25,288 nucleotides of DNA from CAYYVJ01 sp964475115 (GCA_964475115.1 CAYYVJ010000024.1:1-25288), one strand, 5' to 3'; positions 1 to 7,556 are shown, counted from the stretch's first letter. Made by a program: numbers and translations. Notes: generated by a model not told the origin, from the letters alone.

Positions 1-313
1 CCAAAAATAGTCCCTTATCTTCTAAGAGACTATTTACAAAAGATAGTCGTTCTGATGAATCATGATTTCCGTTAATAGCCAATACCTTAATACCTTTATC
101 GATTAGGTTAGTAAGAAAATCATCCAACACCTTTACAGCATCTGCAGGAGGAATCGGCCTGTCATAAATATCCCCAGCTATGATTACTCCCGCTACTTCT
201 TCTTCTACCGCAATCTCAATTATTTGCTTTAAGATATGTTGTTGGTCTTCTAACATATTAAATTCATTCACTACTTTTCCAATATGTAAATCGCTAGTAT
301 GAAGAAATTTCAT
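1..313 (-). CDS. sbcD: Exonuclease SbcCD subunit D (Mre11-type nuclease), N-terminal part only
   Basis: This is the first 104 residues of an SbcD/Mre11-family calcineurin-like nuclease; the rest lies beyond the left edge. The metal-binding motifs of the family are in order: D8-L-H10 in HTSDLHIG, G47-D48-I-Y-D51, and N81-G-N-H84-D85. SbcD pairs with the SbcC ATPase to cleave DNA hairpins and blocked ends, so sbcC probably follows off-window. The ATG at 313 is preceded by an AAAGGGGC ribosome binding site and lies 20 nt after the stop of the HAD phosphatase gene, which suggests co-transcription. The nuclease family is clear from the motifs. The subfamily call (SbcD rather than another metallophosphatase) rests on the N-terminus only. 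Confidence 0.88.
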   Translation of the reverse strand, partial: MKFLHTSDLHIGKVVNEFNMLEDQQHILKQIIEIAVEEEVAGVIIAGDIYDRPIPPADAVKVLDDFLTNLIDKGIKVLAINGNHDSSERLSFVNSLLEDKGLFL

Positions 314-333
314 TAGAAGCCCCTTTCTTTTTA

Positions 334-1128
334 CTATTTCAATAATGTTTTTAGTACCTTGAGTACTCCATCATTTATATTTGTATCTGTAACAAATCTA
401 GCCACTTCTTTTACTTCATCTTTGGCATTTCCGATAGCATAACTATAATAAGCTTCATTTAACATCTCTATATCATTAAAGTTATCACCAAATACCATGG
501 TTTCTTCTTTGCTTATCCCCAGGCTTTCTTGAATCTCTCTGATAGCAGTTCCCTTGCTAACATTTGGTCCCATAAAGTCTAGCCATTCACTTCCAGCAAT
601 TACCACTTTTAATTTATCTTCCCATAAAGGTATCATATGTTTTCCAATCACTTCATAAGCATTGAACCCCTTATGATAGACGGATACCTTGATAATTTCT
701 TCCTCTACTTTTAAAATATCTTCTACTTGCTCCACTTCGTTTTCATATCCATCAATTAAATAGCGCTTAAACTCTTCATCTTTAGAGTCTATATAGAGAA
801 CTTCTTTTCCTGAAACAAAAATCTCGCAATCTGGGTATTCACGCGCTTGTCTTACAATCAAGTGAACATCCTCTTTACGCATTGGAACTGAAATCAACTC
901 TCTACCTCTTGCGCCAATATAAGCTCCATTTTCAGCTATATAGAAAATCTGGTCTTTTATAGGTGCAAATAATTTTGCTATACTTGGATACTGCCTTCCA
1001 CTAGCAGCTATAAAGTATATTCCTTGTTCTTTTAATTTTAAGATTACATCAAATATTTCTGGATTAATCTTGCTAGAGCCATCTGGAACTAAGGTTCCAT
1101 CGATGTCCGATGCAATTAATCGAATCAT
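334..1128 (-). CDS. Cof-type HAD-superfamily hydrolase (sugar-phosphate or nucleotide phosphatase-like)
   Basis: This 264-residue protein has the full set of HAD motifs: nucleophile D8 with D10 in SDIDGTL, S43 in AASGR, K192 in SKGTAI, and G214-D215-N-F-N218-D219 in the acidic motif IV. The stretch between motifs II and III (about 85-185) corresponds to the C2-type cap of the Cof/YbiV group. Members are cytosolic Mg2+-dependent phosphatases acting on phosphosugars, flavin precursors or pyridoxal phosphate; the substrate cannot be read from sequence. The start overlaps the stop of the upstream GltD-like gene by four bases (ATGA). A perfect AGGAGG sits within the end of that gene, so the two are translationally coupled. 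sbcD follows 20 nt downstream. Confidence 0.9.
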   Translation of the reverse strand: MIRLIASDIDGTLVPDGSSKINPEIFDVILKLKEQGIYFIAASGRQYPSIAKLFAPIKDQIFYIAENGAYIGARGRELISVPMRKEDVHLIVRQAREYPDCEIFVSGKEVLYIDSKDEEFKRYLIDGYENEVEQVEDILKVEEEIIKVSVYHKGFNAYEVIGKHMIPLWEDKLKVVIAGSEWLDFMGPNVSKGTAIREIQESLGISKEETMVFGDNFNDIEMLNEAYYSYAIGNAKDEVKEVARFVTDTNINDGVLKVLKTLLK

Positions 1129-2354
1129 TTATTCCCTCCTTGTTTTTGCAAATATTCATCCATAGCATCTGCTACTTTCTTCGAATTTGCTACTGCCTCT
1201 ACTACTGTTTTGGCTCCTCTTACCACGTCTCCAGAAGCGAACACTCCAGGTATATCAGTAAGACCTTCAGGATTTGCCATTACAAGGCCTCTTTTATTTG
1301 TGTGTAATCCTTCTGTTTTATTTGGTATTAAACTTGAAGGACCTTGGCTTACTGAGATGATCGTTGAATCTGCTCTATAAAGAGTATGGCTTCCTAAATA
1401 CTCTACCACATTTTCATTTTCATCGCAAACCACATCCTCAAAAATCACACCTTCATCCGTGATCTCTACCGGAGATTTATTGTACTCAAATTTTACGCCG
1501 TCTATCATAGCCATCTCAGCTTCCACTCTACTTGCAGCGTAGCTTTCTGTTCTTGAGAAAACAGTAACATTTCTAGCACCCTTACGGATTACTGTTCTTG
1601 CTACATCCATGGCTGCATTTCCAGCACCTATTATATTTACAGTCTCACCCAAATCATATACATCTGGATTTACTAAGTAGTGAATTGCATAATGAACATT
1701 ACCTAAAGTTTCACCTTTAATATGTAATGTGTTTGGCCACCAAACTCCTGTACCTATAGAAATCGCTTTGTACCCATCCCTAAATAAGTCATCAAATACA
1801 ATAGTCTTCCCTATCGCTGTATTTGGACGGATTTTTATCCCTAAGGATTTTAATTGTGTTTGATATCTATCTAGGATACTCTTTGGTAAACGAAATTCGG
1901 GTATTCCATATCTTAAAACACCACCAATTTTATCTTTTGATTCAAAAATAGTGATGTCATATCCTCTTTCAGCTAATAAAATAGCAATGGTAAGACCAGC
2001 TGGTCCAGAACCTATGACTGCTGCTTTAATACCATTCTTTTCTTTTGCCACTAGTCGAGTCTTTGAAAAATAATTATCAGAAATATAATGTTCAATACTT
2101 CCTATATCAATCGGTGCACCTTTACGATTCAAGATACAATGTCCCTGACATTGGCTTTCATGATTACATATAAGAGAACACACCAAAGATAATGGATTAT
2201 TCTCAAATACCATTTCACCTGCCTCTGATATCTCTCCATTTAAAAACATGGAAATCATCTGTGGTATAGGGGTATTAATCGGACATCCAGTTCTACATAA
2301 AGGTTTTTTACAATTTAGACACCTTTTTGCTTCATCTATTACATTAATTGCCAT
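1125..2354 (-). CDS. Stand-alone GltD-like NAD(P)H-dependent Fe-S flavoprotein oxidoreductase
   Basis: This 409-residue protein is related to the small subunit of glutamate synthase and the N-terminal half of dihydropyrimidine dehydrogenase. The N-terminal domain carries two four-Cys clusters, C12/C15/C20/C24 and C59/C63/C69/C73, typical for 4Fe-4S centres. A first Rossmann motif (G115-S-G-P-A-G120) should bind FAD and a second (G243-A-G-N-A-A248) NAD(P)H. Near the C-terminus ASGDVVRGAKTVVEAV is the usual FAD-contacting segment. Such proteins feed electrons from NAD(P)H to a partner subunit, but no glutamate synthase large subunit or other partner lies beside it, so the acceptor is unknown. 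It is somewhat shorter than typical GltD (about 450-500 residues). The ATG is preceded by GGAGGAATTGATGTT. It heads a probable operon with the HAD phosphatase and sbcD. Confidence 0.85.
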   Translation of the reverse strand: MAINVIDEAKRCLNCKKPLCRTGCPINTPIPQMISMFLNGEISEAGEMVFENNPLSLVCSLICNHESQCQGHCILNRKGAPIDIGSIEHYISDNYFSKTRLVAKEKNGIKAAVIGSGPAGLTIAILLAERGYDITIFESKDKIGGVLRYGIPEFRLPKSILDRYQTQLKSLGIKIRPNTAIGKTIVFDDLFRDGYKAISIGTGVWWPNTLHIKGETLGNVHYAIHYLVNPDVYDLGETVNIIGAGNAAMDVARTVIRKGARNVTVFSRTESYAASRVEAEMAMIDGVKFEYNKSPVEITDEGVIFEDVVCDENENVVEYLGSHTLYRADSTIISVSQGPSSLIPNKTEGLHTNKRGLVMANPEGLTDIPGVFASGDVVRGAKTVVEAVANSKKVADAMDEYLQKQGGNK

Positions 2355-2388
2355 AACATCAATTCCTCCATTTATTCTAATGACTATA

Positions 2389-2394
2389 AGTATA
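2389..2394 (-). promoter_or_regulatory. Candidate -10 element for the GltD-like/HAD/sbcD operon
   Basis: On the minus strand TATACT lies about 35 bases before the ATG of the GltD-like gene, in the 98-nt gap after pilT. No convincing -35 hexamer sits at 16-18 bp; the correctly spaced hexamer is GTGAAT. A TTGTCA exists at 2439-2444 but is 44 bp away. A small inverted repeat (ATTCTT, three bases, AAGAAT at 2399-2413) occupies the spacer. The call is plausible but weak. It would separate this operon from the pilus operon. Confidence 0.35.
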
Positions 2395-2452
2395 CAACAT
2401 TCTTTTTAAGAATTCACTAGGAAAATACGTTACTTATTTGACAATCCCTTTC

Positions 2453-3514
2453 TTAAAGTTTCCTACTCATTAAATCTTGATTTGTGCAATAAAGTAAGGC
2501 ATTCGCTTTTGATATGATTCCTTCTTTATATAGTCTTAATATATCAGCATCCATGGTAACCATTCCTTCTGAGGATCCCGAATAAATTACATTATCCATT
2601 TGAAATATCTTAGACTCCCTTATCATATTACGAATTGCACTATTTACAATCATAATTTCAAATGCTGGAACTAAACCACCATCTATCGTCGGTATCAATT
2701 GTTGAGAAATAACCGCTTGTAAGACCATGGATAATTGAACACGAATCTGTTGTTGTTGACTGGCTGGAAATACATCTATTACACGGTCAACGGTCTTTGC
2801 CGCCCCAACTGTATGAAGGGTTGAAAGAACTAATTGTCCTGTTTCAGCTGCTGTAAGCACCGTTTGAATTGTCTCAAAATCACGCATCTCACCTAGCAGA
2901 ATGACATCTGGTGATTGTCTGAGCGCTGCTCTAAGAGCATAATTATATCCTTTTGTATCTTGTGAAATTTCTCTTTGACTTACGATACTCTTTTTATGAG
3001 AGTGAATGAATTCAATAGGATCTTCAATGGTAATTAAATGTTTTTGAGTATTCTTATTAATTTCATCTATCATACAAGCTAAGGTTGTAGACTTACCACT
3101 TCCAGCTGGTCCAGTTACTAAAATAAGGCCTCTCTGCTTTTTATATAACTCCATAACAATTGCTGGAATATGTAAATCCTCTGGCTTTGGTAATTCAAAC
3201 TTTACAAACCTTAGTACTGCTGCTAGAGAACCCCTTTGCTTATAAGCATTACATCTGAATCTTCCAAAACCACTTACTGAAAATGAAAAGTCATCATCTC
3301 CCGTTTCTAATAATATCTTCATATCACCCAAATCATAAAGACCGTAAATTTGACTTATCAAGTCTTGCGTATCCTTAAAGTTAAGTTTTGTTTCATTTAA
3401 TGGTTGAATTAGACCATTTACTTTTACAGAAATAGGGCAACCTGATACGATAAAAACATCAGAAGCCCCTTTTGAAATTGCAATCTCTAGTATGTCTATT
3501 ATCTTTTGCTCCAA
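2453..3514 (-). CDS. pilT: PilT-type pilus retraction ATPase
   Basis: A 353-residue hexameric secretion ATPase of the PilT/GspE superfamily, cytoplasmic, which powers pilin depolymerisation and pilus retraction. Walker A is G135-PAGSGK-S142, the Asp box follows around E164-D165, Walker B lies around D203-VILLGE209, and the His box is S231-TLH234. A-I-R-N-M-I-R-E at 293-300 matches the C-terminal AIRNLIRE signature that separates PilT from the assembly ATPase PilB, and the length also fits PilT. The start is a TTG at 3514 preceded by GAGGTG at good spacing; no ATG is available near it. It is the last gene of the pilus operon, 12 nt after the PilX-like gene. No pilB is present in the window. 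Confidence 0.93.
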   Translation of the reverse strand: MEQKIIDILEIAISKGASDVFIVSGCPISVKVNGLIQPLNETKLNFKDTQDLISQIYGLYDLGDMKILLETGDDDFSFSVSGFGRFRCNAYKQRGSLAAVLRFVKFELPKPEDLHIPAIVMELYKKQRGLILVTGPAGSGKSTTLACMIDEINKNTQKHLITIEDPIEFIHSHKKSIVSQREISQDTKGYNYALRAALRQSPDVILLGEMRDFETIQTVLTAAETGQLVLSTLHTVGAAKTVDRVIDVFPASQQQQIRVQLSMVLQAVISQQLIPTIDGGLVPAFEIMIVNSAIRNMIRESKIFQMDNVIYSGSSEGMVTMDADILRLYKEGIISKANALLYCTNQDLMSRKL

Positions 3515-3526
3515 TTTTACACCTCT

Positions 3527-4045
3527 TTAGTTTCCTTGCCATAATCCATCTATTATTTCTAATTCTGCATCGTCCACTTCCACAGAGGAAGAAGTTGTAT
3601 CATTCTGTACCAAGCGATAGGAATCCACTTTATATCGCTTTAAAGACTCATATGGCAATATTGTGATAACCACATCCAAATATTGTTTCTCATTTAAGGA
3701 TACTATGTAATTCACTTCTAATGTATTGTCTTCATTATTTTTAATTGTCATGGGAGAATTAATTGTAGAGAGTAATGAAATAACAGTCTCTTCATAAATT
3801 GCTTCATCTCCATCTGCAGATTGAGCAGTATAAATTAGTCCATCAATTTCCATTAAAATTTCTTGTGCTTTCCCATCTGCTGCATAGTAAGCTTCAATCT
3901 GCTTCCCATTTTTTTTGGTTAAATTCAAATCTGCATTAGCAGACGAAAAAGATAACACTCCAAATGTTGTTAGACATAGTACGACAAATATCATTAAGAT
4001 AGAGGACACACCTGTTCCTATAGATAAACGCTGCTTTTCTTTCAT
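3527..4045 (-). CDS. Pilin-like membrane protein, PilX/GspK-type position
   Basis: This 172-residue protein has a short basic leader (MKEKQRLSIG) followed by one hydrophobic helix at about residues 11-33. The run SSANADLNLTKKNGKQIEAY then resembles the start of PilX/GspK-type minor pilins, where a hydrophobic helix is followed by a long amphipathic helix entering a globular domain. A possible cleavage site, GTG|VSSIL, has Gly at -1 but lacks Glu at +5, a feature tolerated in GspK-type tip pseudopilins. No enzymatic motif is visible. The start overlaps the previous stop by ATGA, with AGGAGGGGG upstream. The role as a minor pilin or tip component is inferred from topology and from its position between pilC and pilT, not from a recognised family hit. 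Confidence 0.7.
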   Translation of the reverse strand: MKEKQRLSIGTGVSSILMIFVVLCLTTFGVLSFSSANADLNLTKKNGKQIEAYYAADGKAQEILMEIDGLIYTAQSADGDEAIYEETVISLLSTINSPMTIKNNEDNTLEVNYIVSLNEKQYLDVVITILPYESLKRYKVDSYRLVQNDTTSSSVEVDDAELEIIDGLWQGN

Positions 4046-4515
4046 AGGGCCCCCTCCTCATACGGGATATAACTCTTTACTACAATATTACATAAAGTTT
4101 CCCTTCTTTGATTTCTATCCAGCTTTTCTTCCAATATCAAATCTACCTTCAATAATCTACCCGCATCTTTATCTTCATAATTAAGGTTAACTGTCATAAT
4201 ATAAAAAGAGTCCTGCTCAGTTGATACAACCCAATCCTTGTTGTAAAAACGTGTGTAGCTCTCTTCATCCGTCACTTTGCTTTTTAACCAACCATTTCCT
4301 GCCGTTAAAAACTCTTCTAGGTTATCACTGTGAACTTTAATTTCTTCAACAATATTTTGAGATTTTATGTTAGCTATGGTAGTATCCTTGCTTAATTCAC
4401 TTTGATTATGTGCAGCAAGAAATAACTGTAGGGTAACAAGTACAGCTAAAGAAAAAAACAAAATCACAATTATGAATTCCGTTAAGAATGCTCTTGTTTT
4501 TCCTATTCTATTCAT
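4042..4515 (-). CDS. Prepilin-like minor pilin, PilV/GspI-like
   Basis: This 157-residue protein begins with basic residues (MNRIGKTR) followed by AFLTEFIIVILFFSLAVLV. That hydrophobic segment places Glu at +5 if cleavage occurs after Arg8, matching the class III prepilin pattern except that the invariant -1 Gly is Arg (Gly5 lies three residues earlier). The helix continues into SELSKDTTIANIKSQNIVEE, the pattern of minor pilins of the PilV/GspI kind. The globular part holds no catalytic motif. The start overlaps the stop of the DUF4860-like gene by ATGA, and its own stop overlaps the next gene the same way. A membrane-anchored pilin subunit is likely; whether PilD processes it is open. Confidence 0.72.
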   Translation of the reverse strand: MNRIGKTRAFLTEFIIVILFFSLAVLVTLQLFLAAHNQSELSKDTTIANIKSQNIVEEIKVHSDNLEEFLTAGNGWLKSKVTDEESYTRFYNKDWVVSTEQDSFYIMTVNLNYEDKDAGRLLKVDLILEEKLDRNQRRETLCNIVVKSYIPYEEGAL

Positions 4516-4994
4516 CTTCCATCCTCACTTCGAAGTGCTAGTCGCATAGATTGACTATTTCCCTTTGTATCCGTGACACTCAAATAAAGTAATCCTTCTT
4601 CTAACTTCTCTTCCATTTCCAAATTCTCTACTTCCATTATCTTATCTCCGTAAGATAATTCAAAATTAGAGCTTTTATTAACAAGGGCTTCTTTAATAGC
4701 GCCTTCATGATAATATATTAAATTTTGATAAACCTCTTCATCAAAAGTCTCTTCCATAATTAGTACAGTTACCCCATCCCTCACTTCTAAAAATACTCCA
4801 CCTTGTTTATCATAGGCATGTACTTTATTTACGATATAGGACAGAGAGGTTCGTATCTGTGCATTTCCTTCTGATGTTTCAATAATCCCACCATACACAT
4901 TGGATCCAACTAAAATAAGTAGAACAGATAAAATAGCAAATGTTCCAAATAGACCAAGGACAAAAATGATATCAACCGAATGTTTTTCTTTCAT
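4512..4994 (-). CDS. DUF4860-like pseudopilin-like protein (GspJ/H-type position)
   Basis: A 160-residue protein with one N-terminal membrane helix (about residues 8-31) and a beta-rich soluble domain. The segment AQIRTSLSYIVNKVHAYDKQ with the following GGVFLEV resembles what I recall of the DUF4860 family, uncharacterised proteins of clostridial pilus loci; that match is from memory and needs a profile search. The later part (LIYYHEGAIKEAL, then alternating short strands) is reminiscent of GspJ-type pseudopilins. There is no Gly/Glu prepilin motif at the helix start. Translation is coupled to both neighbours: it starts in TAATG with the previous stop and ends in an ATGA overlap. GGAGGG precedes the ATG. 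Confidence 0.68.
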   Translation of the reverse strand: MKEKHSVDIIFVLGLFGTFAILSVLLILVGSNVYGGIIETSEGNAQIRTSLSYIVNKVHAYDKQGGVFLEVRDGVTVLIMEETFDEEVYQNLIYYHEGAIKEALVNKSSNFELSYGDKIMEVENLEMEEKLEEGLLYLSVTDTKGNSQSMRLALRSEDGR

Positions 4995-5329
4995 TATTCT
5001 GTCCCTCCAATCACTAACACTTGAATAGAAGGTTTTATATTAGAAGCGATTGATTGGTAATTAATTATATATTTATTATAATTAACAACAATACCATAAT
5101 GTTCCTCTAGATAGGCCAAATCACTCGGATATATCCCTTCTATGGCATAGCAACTTACAATAGCACGATTAATGGCTTGTTCCAAAGCCTCTTGCTCTTG
5201 CTTATTAACAGAATTGGATACCTTTGAAAAGGCGATCATAAAATAAACTGCTATTATCATAAAAAATAACAGAGAGAACAGGATTCCTTTATTTGCTAAC
5301 GTCTTTTTTCGTTTATATAAACGCATCAT
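4994..5329 (-). CDS. Small pilin-like single-pass membrane protein of the pilus operon
   Basis: A 111-residue protein with a basic leader (RLYKRKKTLANKG), a hydrophobic helix (about residues 14-35 after the leader) and a short soluble domain. The motif CYAIEGIYPSDLAYLEEHYG is like the conserved C-terminal region of GspG/PilE-type pilins, where an aromatic-rich segment with YP follows the long helix. A potential site NKG|ILFSL has Gly at -1 but no Glu at +5. A TTG at 5332 is too close to the AGGAG at 5336-5340, so the ATG at 5329 (or the next one at 5326) is preferred. It follows pilC by about 10 nt. No family is recognised with certainty; a pilus structural role is inferred. Confidence 0.66.
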   Translation of the reverse strand: MMRLYKRKKTLANKGILFSLLFFMIIAVYFMIAFSKVSNSVNKQEQEALEQAINRAIVSCYAIEGIYPSDLAYLEEHYGIVVNYNKYIINYQSIASNIKPSIQVLVIGGTE

Positions 5330-5338
5330 CAATCTCTC

Positions 5339-6409
5339 CTATCCGATAGAAGACATAATACTGGTCAAAGGTAACATGACTGATATTAAAATTCCTCCAA
5401 TAACAATTGATAAAACAGCTACTAAAGTAGGTTCTATAAAAGAAACAAGCTTTGTTATAGTTTCATCTACTTCTTCTTCATAAAGTCTAGTTAATCGTTC
5501 CATAACGGAATCTAGTTGCCCCGCTTTAAATCCAACATAAATCATTCTATTATATAAAGGTGAAAAAATATTTATCTTCGTTAAAGCATCTGGAAACGAG
5601 ATACCCTCTTTCAGTAAGTTTCCACATTCTTCTATTTTTCTCTGTGTCATCTTGTCCGCAACAATATCTGGTGCCATTTCTAAGGATTTTTCTAATTCAA
5701 ATCCACTAGAAAGCATCATAGAAAGTACAGATGCAAAACGTCCAGAAGCTATTTTTTGATTTAACCCATTTAAAACTGGTAACTTGCCAATGAGATTTCT
5801 TAGCTTATCTGCTCCTTGATTAGTTCTCAATAATATCATCGCAAATAAAGTCATTAATAAAAAAATAACCACTAAAACTAAAACAAGCTTTCCAGCATTT
5901 GTTCCTAAGTTCATAATTGCTTTTCCAGCTGCATTCATTTCAGTTCCAAGATTTTGATATATTTGTTCAAAAACTGGTATTACTCTTGTAATAAGAACAG
6001 CAACTACTACTGCCATCATAATTACTAGAATAAATGGATAAAAAATAGCACTACGAACAGATTTACGTATTTTGTCTTCTCTCTCATAATATTCTGAAAG
6101 TGATATCAATACATCATCTAATTTTCCTACTTCCTCACCAATATGAATCATATTTACCATATAAGGTGGGAAAATATCTACTTTCTTTAGGGCCTCATAT
6201 AAGGAACCTGTCTTTCCTACCGTTTTACTAATCTCTTTAAAAACCTTCTGTGCATTCACTCCTTCTGCACTTTCATAAAGGGTCTCTATTCCATCATGAA
6301 GTGGTATACCTGCTCGCAAAACCAAAGATACTTGAGTACAAAATAGGGCTGTCTCTCCAGCAGGCAAATACTTTCTTTTTTTCCCTATACCATCTTTTTG
6401 ATTCTCCAT
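5339..6409 (-). CDS. pilC: PilC/GspF-type inner-membrane platform protein of the pilus machine
   Basis: A 356-residue polytopic protein with two T2SSF repeats, about residues 20-145 and 225-348. Each has the conserved pattern of a cytoplasmic helical bundle (LRAGIPLHDGIETL; LSSGFELEKSLEMA) followed by membrane helices (about 122-142, 174-194, 326-348). HIGEEVGKLDDVL and YVGFKAGQLDSVM are the paired GE/G-LD motifs of the family. It anchors the ATPases to the pilin assembly site. An open frame extends upstream to 6493, but the ATG at 6409 is chosen because GGGAGGAAACAAG directly precedes it and it clears the end of the transglutaminase gene by 22 nt. It is slightly shorter than the about 400 residues of proteobacterial PilC, as often seen in Firmicutes. 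Confidence 0.93.
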   Translation of the reverse strand: MENQKDGIGKKRKYLPAGETALFCTQVSLVLRAGIPLHDGIETLYESAEGVNAQKVFKEISKTVGKTGSLYEALKKVDIFPPYMVNMIHIGEEVGKLDDVLISLSEYYEREDKIRKSVRSAIFYPFILVIMMAVVVAVLITRVIPVFEQIYQNLGTEMNAAGKAIMNLGTNAGKLVLVLVVIFLLMTLFAMILLRTNQGADKLRNLIGKLPVLNGLNQKIASGRFASVLSMMLSSGFELEKSLEMAPDIVADKMTQRKIEECGNLLKEGISFPDALTKINIFSPLYNRMIYVGFKAGQLDSVMERLTRLYEEEVDETITKLVSFIEPTLVAVLSIVIGGILISVMLPLTSIMSSIG

Positions 6410-6431
6410 CTTGTTTCCTCCCATCATTATG

Positions 6432-7556
6432 TTAATATCGTTGTGATTCTGTATAATTTGTTCCCTTTCCTCCACCTGCTGCAAAGGTGGCATCTTTTAA
6501 GACCCAAGAACCATTATAGTAAATTTTATTCCAGGCATGCCATGAGGCTTCTGTAGCGGAACCATAGACCACTTGCGTTGGAATACCTTGGGCTCTTAGC
6601 ATAACTGCCATTAACACAGAATAGTCAAGGCATATGCCTGCTTTATTGGCTAAAGTAGTGTCTGCATTCGATAAATAAGTAGAAGTTAAATTAGAAACTT
6701 TACCATAATCATATTTTACTGTTTCTACCACATAATTATATATGGCATTTACCTTTTCCTCGTCTGTTGTCAATCCCACCGTTAAATCGTAAGATTTCTT
6801 CACAGCTTCCATGGAGGAATTGTAACGTACTCTCTGGCTTGGATATAAATATGGATGAAAAGAGTTGCTTAGGGCAACTGCTACATCTGTAGAATATAAA
6901 ACGGAATAAGAGGTTCCTGAAACATTTTCAAGGGTTCGAAATGTATAGGTTCCATCTCCCATCTGTAAAGGAAAAGCTTCATATGTACCACTATTATTTA
7001 AATCATATGTATAGGTTGAAGCACCATTTATAATCTGCAATTTAATTCTTTTTGTACTCCCCTCATGCTTAACCATCACATATCCATTTGCTTTATTACT
7101 GGCATCTACAGTTGTTCCATTATCAGAATAAACTTCTGTTCCTGAAGCACTATTCGATCTTACGGAGATAGTCCCTGTATATTTATTTTCAGAAATGACT
7201 GCTGTAGAAGTAGCTTCCACTACAGGTATCGCTAAACTCTCCGTTGTAGCTTCTGTAGAAGTAGATTCCTGTGTGGTAACGGATTCTATCGTGGGCGCTT
7301 GCGTGGTAATTGCTTCTATAACTGCTTCTGTTGTCGTTTCTTGAGTCGTCATCTCTTCCGTTGTTACTGGCTCTGTAATCGGCTGACTTGTAGTTTCTTG
7401 CGTGGTAATTTCCTCAGTTGCTTCTATCTGTAAAGAGCTTGTAGTAGAATCTATATCCTCTTTTCTATTACATGCCACTATTTGAATAATTAGTAAAAGG
7501 TAAATAATACCAATTACTAATATTTTCTTTATAATATTAGAATATTGAACGTTCAT
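6432..7556 (-). CDS. Transglutaminase-fold lipoprotein with Thr/Glu-rich stalk
   Basis: A 374-residue surface protein. A signal peptide with basic residues K10-K11 and a hydrophobic core ends in the lipobox IVA|C29, so it should be lipid-anchored outside the membrane. Residues 37-120 are a low-complexity Thr/Glu/Gln/Ser stalk. A beta-rich region (about 125-230) follows, then a transglutaminase core with the catalytic triad visible as C309 (AGICLDYS), H340 (SWHAWN) and D355 (KDATF). The family includes cysteine peptidases and cross-linking enzymes; which activity applies cannot be told. The protein stops 19 residues after D355 with YTESQRY, a normal-looking end rather than a truncation. It is the first gene after the candidate promoter and lies 22 nt before pilC, so a role in pilus or wall maturation is a reasonable inference. 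Confidence 0.88.
   Translation of the reverse strand: MNVQYSNIIKKILVIGIIYLLLIIQIVACNRKEDIDSTTSSLQIEATEEITTQETTSQPITEPVTTEEMTTQETTTEAVIEAITTQAPTIESVTTQESTSTEATTESLAIPVVEATSTAVISENKYTGTISVRSNSASGTEVYSDNGTTVDASNKANGYVMVKHEGSTKRIKLQIINGASTYTYDLNNSGTYEAFPLQMGDGTYTFRTLENVSGTSYSVLYSTDVAVALSNSFHPYLYPSQRVRYNSSMEAVKKSYDLTVGLTTDEEKVNAIYNYVVETVKYDYGKVSNLTSTYLSNADTTLANKAGICLDYSVLMAVMLRAQGIPTQVVYGSATEASWHAWNKIYYNGSWVLKDATFAAGGGKGTNYTESQRY
7197..7448 (-). repeat. Degenerate Thr/Glu-rich coding repeat (lipoprotein stalk)
   Basis: The region encoding residues 37-120 of the transglutaminase lipoprotein holds several imperfect copies of a short motif of the type E-x-x-T-T-Q-E-(S/T)-T. Examples are EEITTQETTS, EEMTTQETTTE, EAITTQAPT and ESVTTQESTS. 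The DNA copies are similar but not identical, pointing to old tandem duplications. This is a typical extended wall-spanning spacer with possible O-glycosylation sites. Confidence 0.75.

Noticed and set aside
2399..2413. Inverted repeat ATTCTT-3-AAGAAT between pilT and the GltD-like gene as a terminator of the pilus operon
   Set aside because: The stem is only six AT-rich pairs, with no T-tract after it on the minus strand. No good terminator is visible after pilT.
6410..6493. Upstream open extension of PilC (28 extra codons overlapping the transglutaminase gene)
   Set aside because: The extension overlaps the real end of the lipoprotein gene in another frame and is not PilC-like. The ATG at 6409 has a strong GGGAGG site.
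6432..6500. Possible truncation or frameshift at the C-terminus of the transglutaminase lipoprotein
   Set aside because: All three triad residues are present and the protein ends in a pattern normal for short transglutaminase cores. No continuation is seen in other frames, which encode only the non-PilC-like extension.
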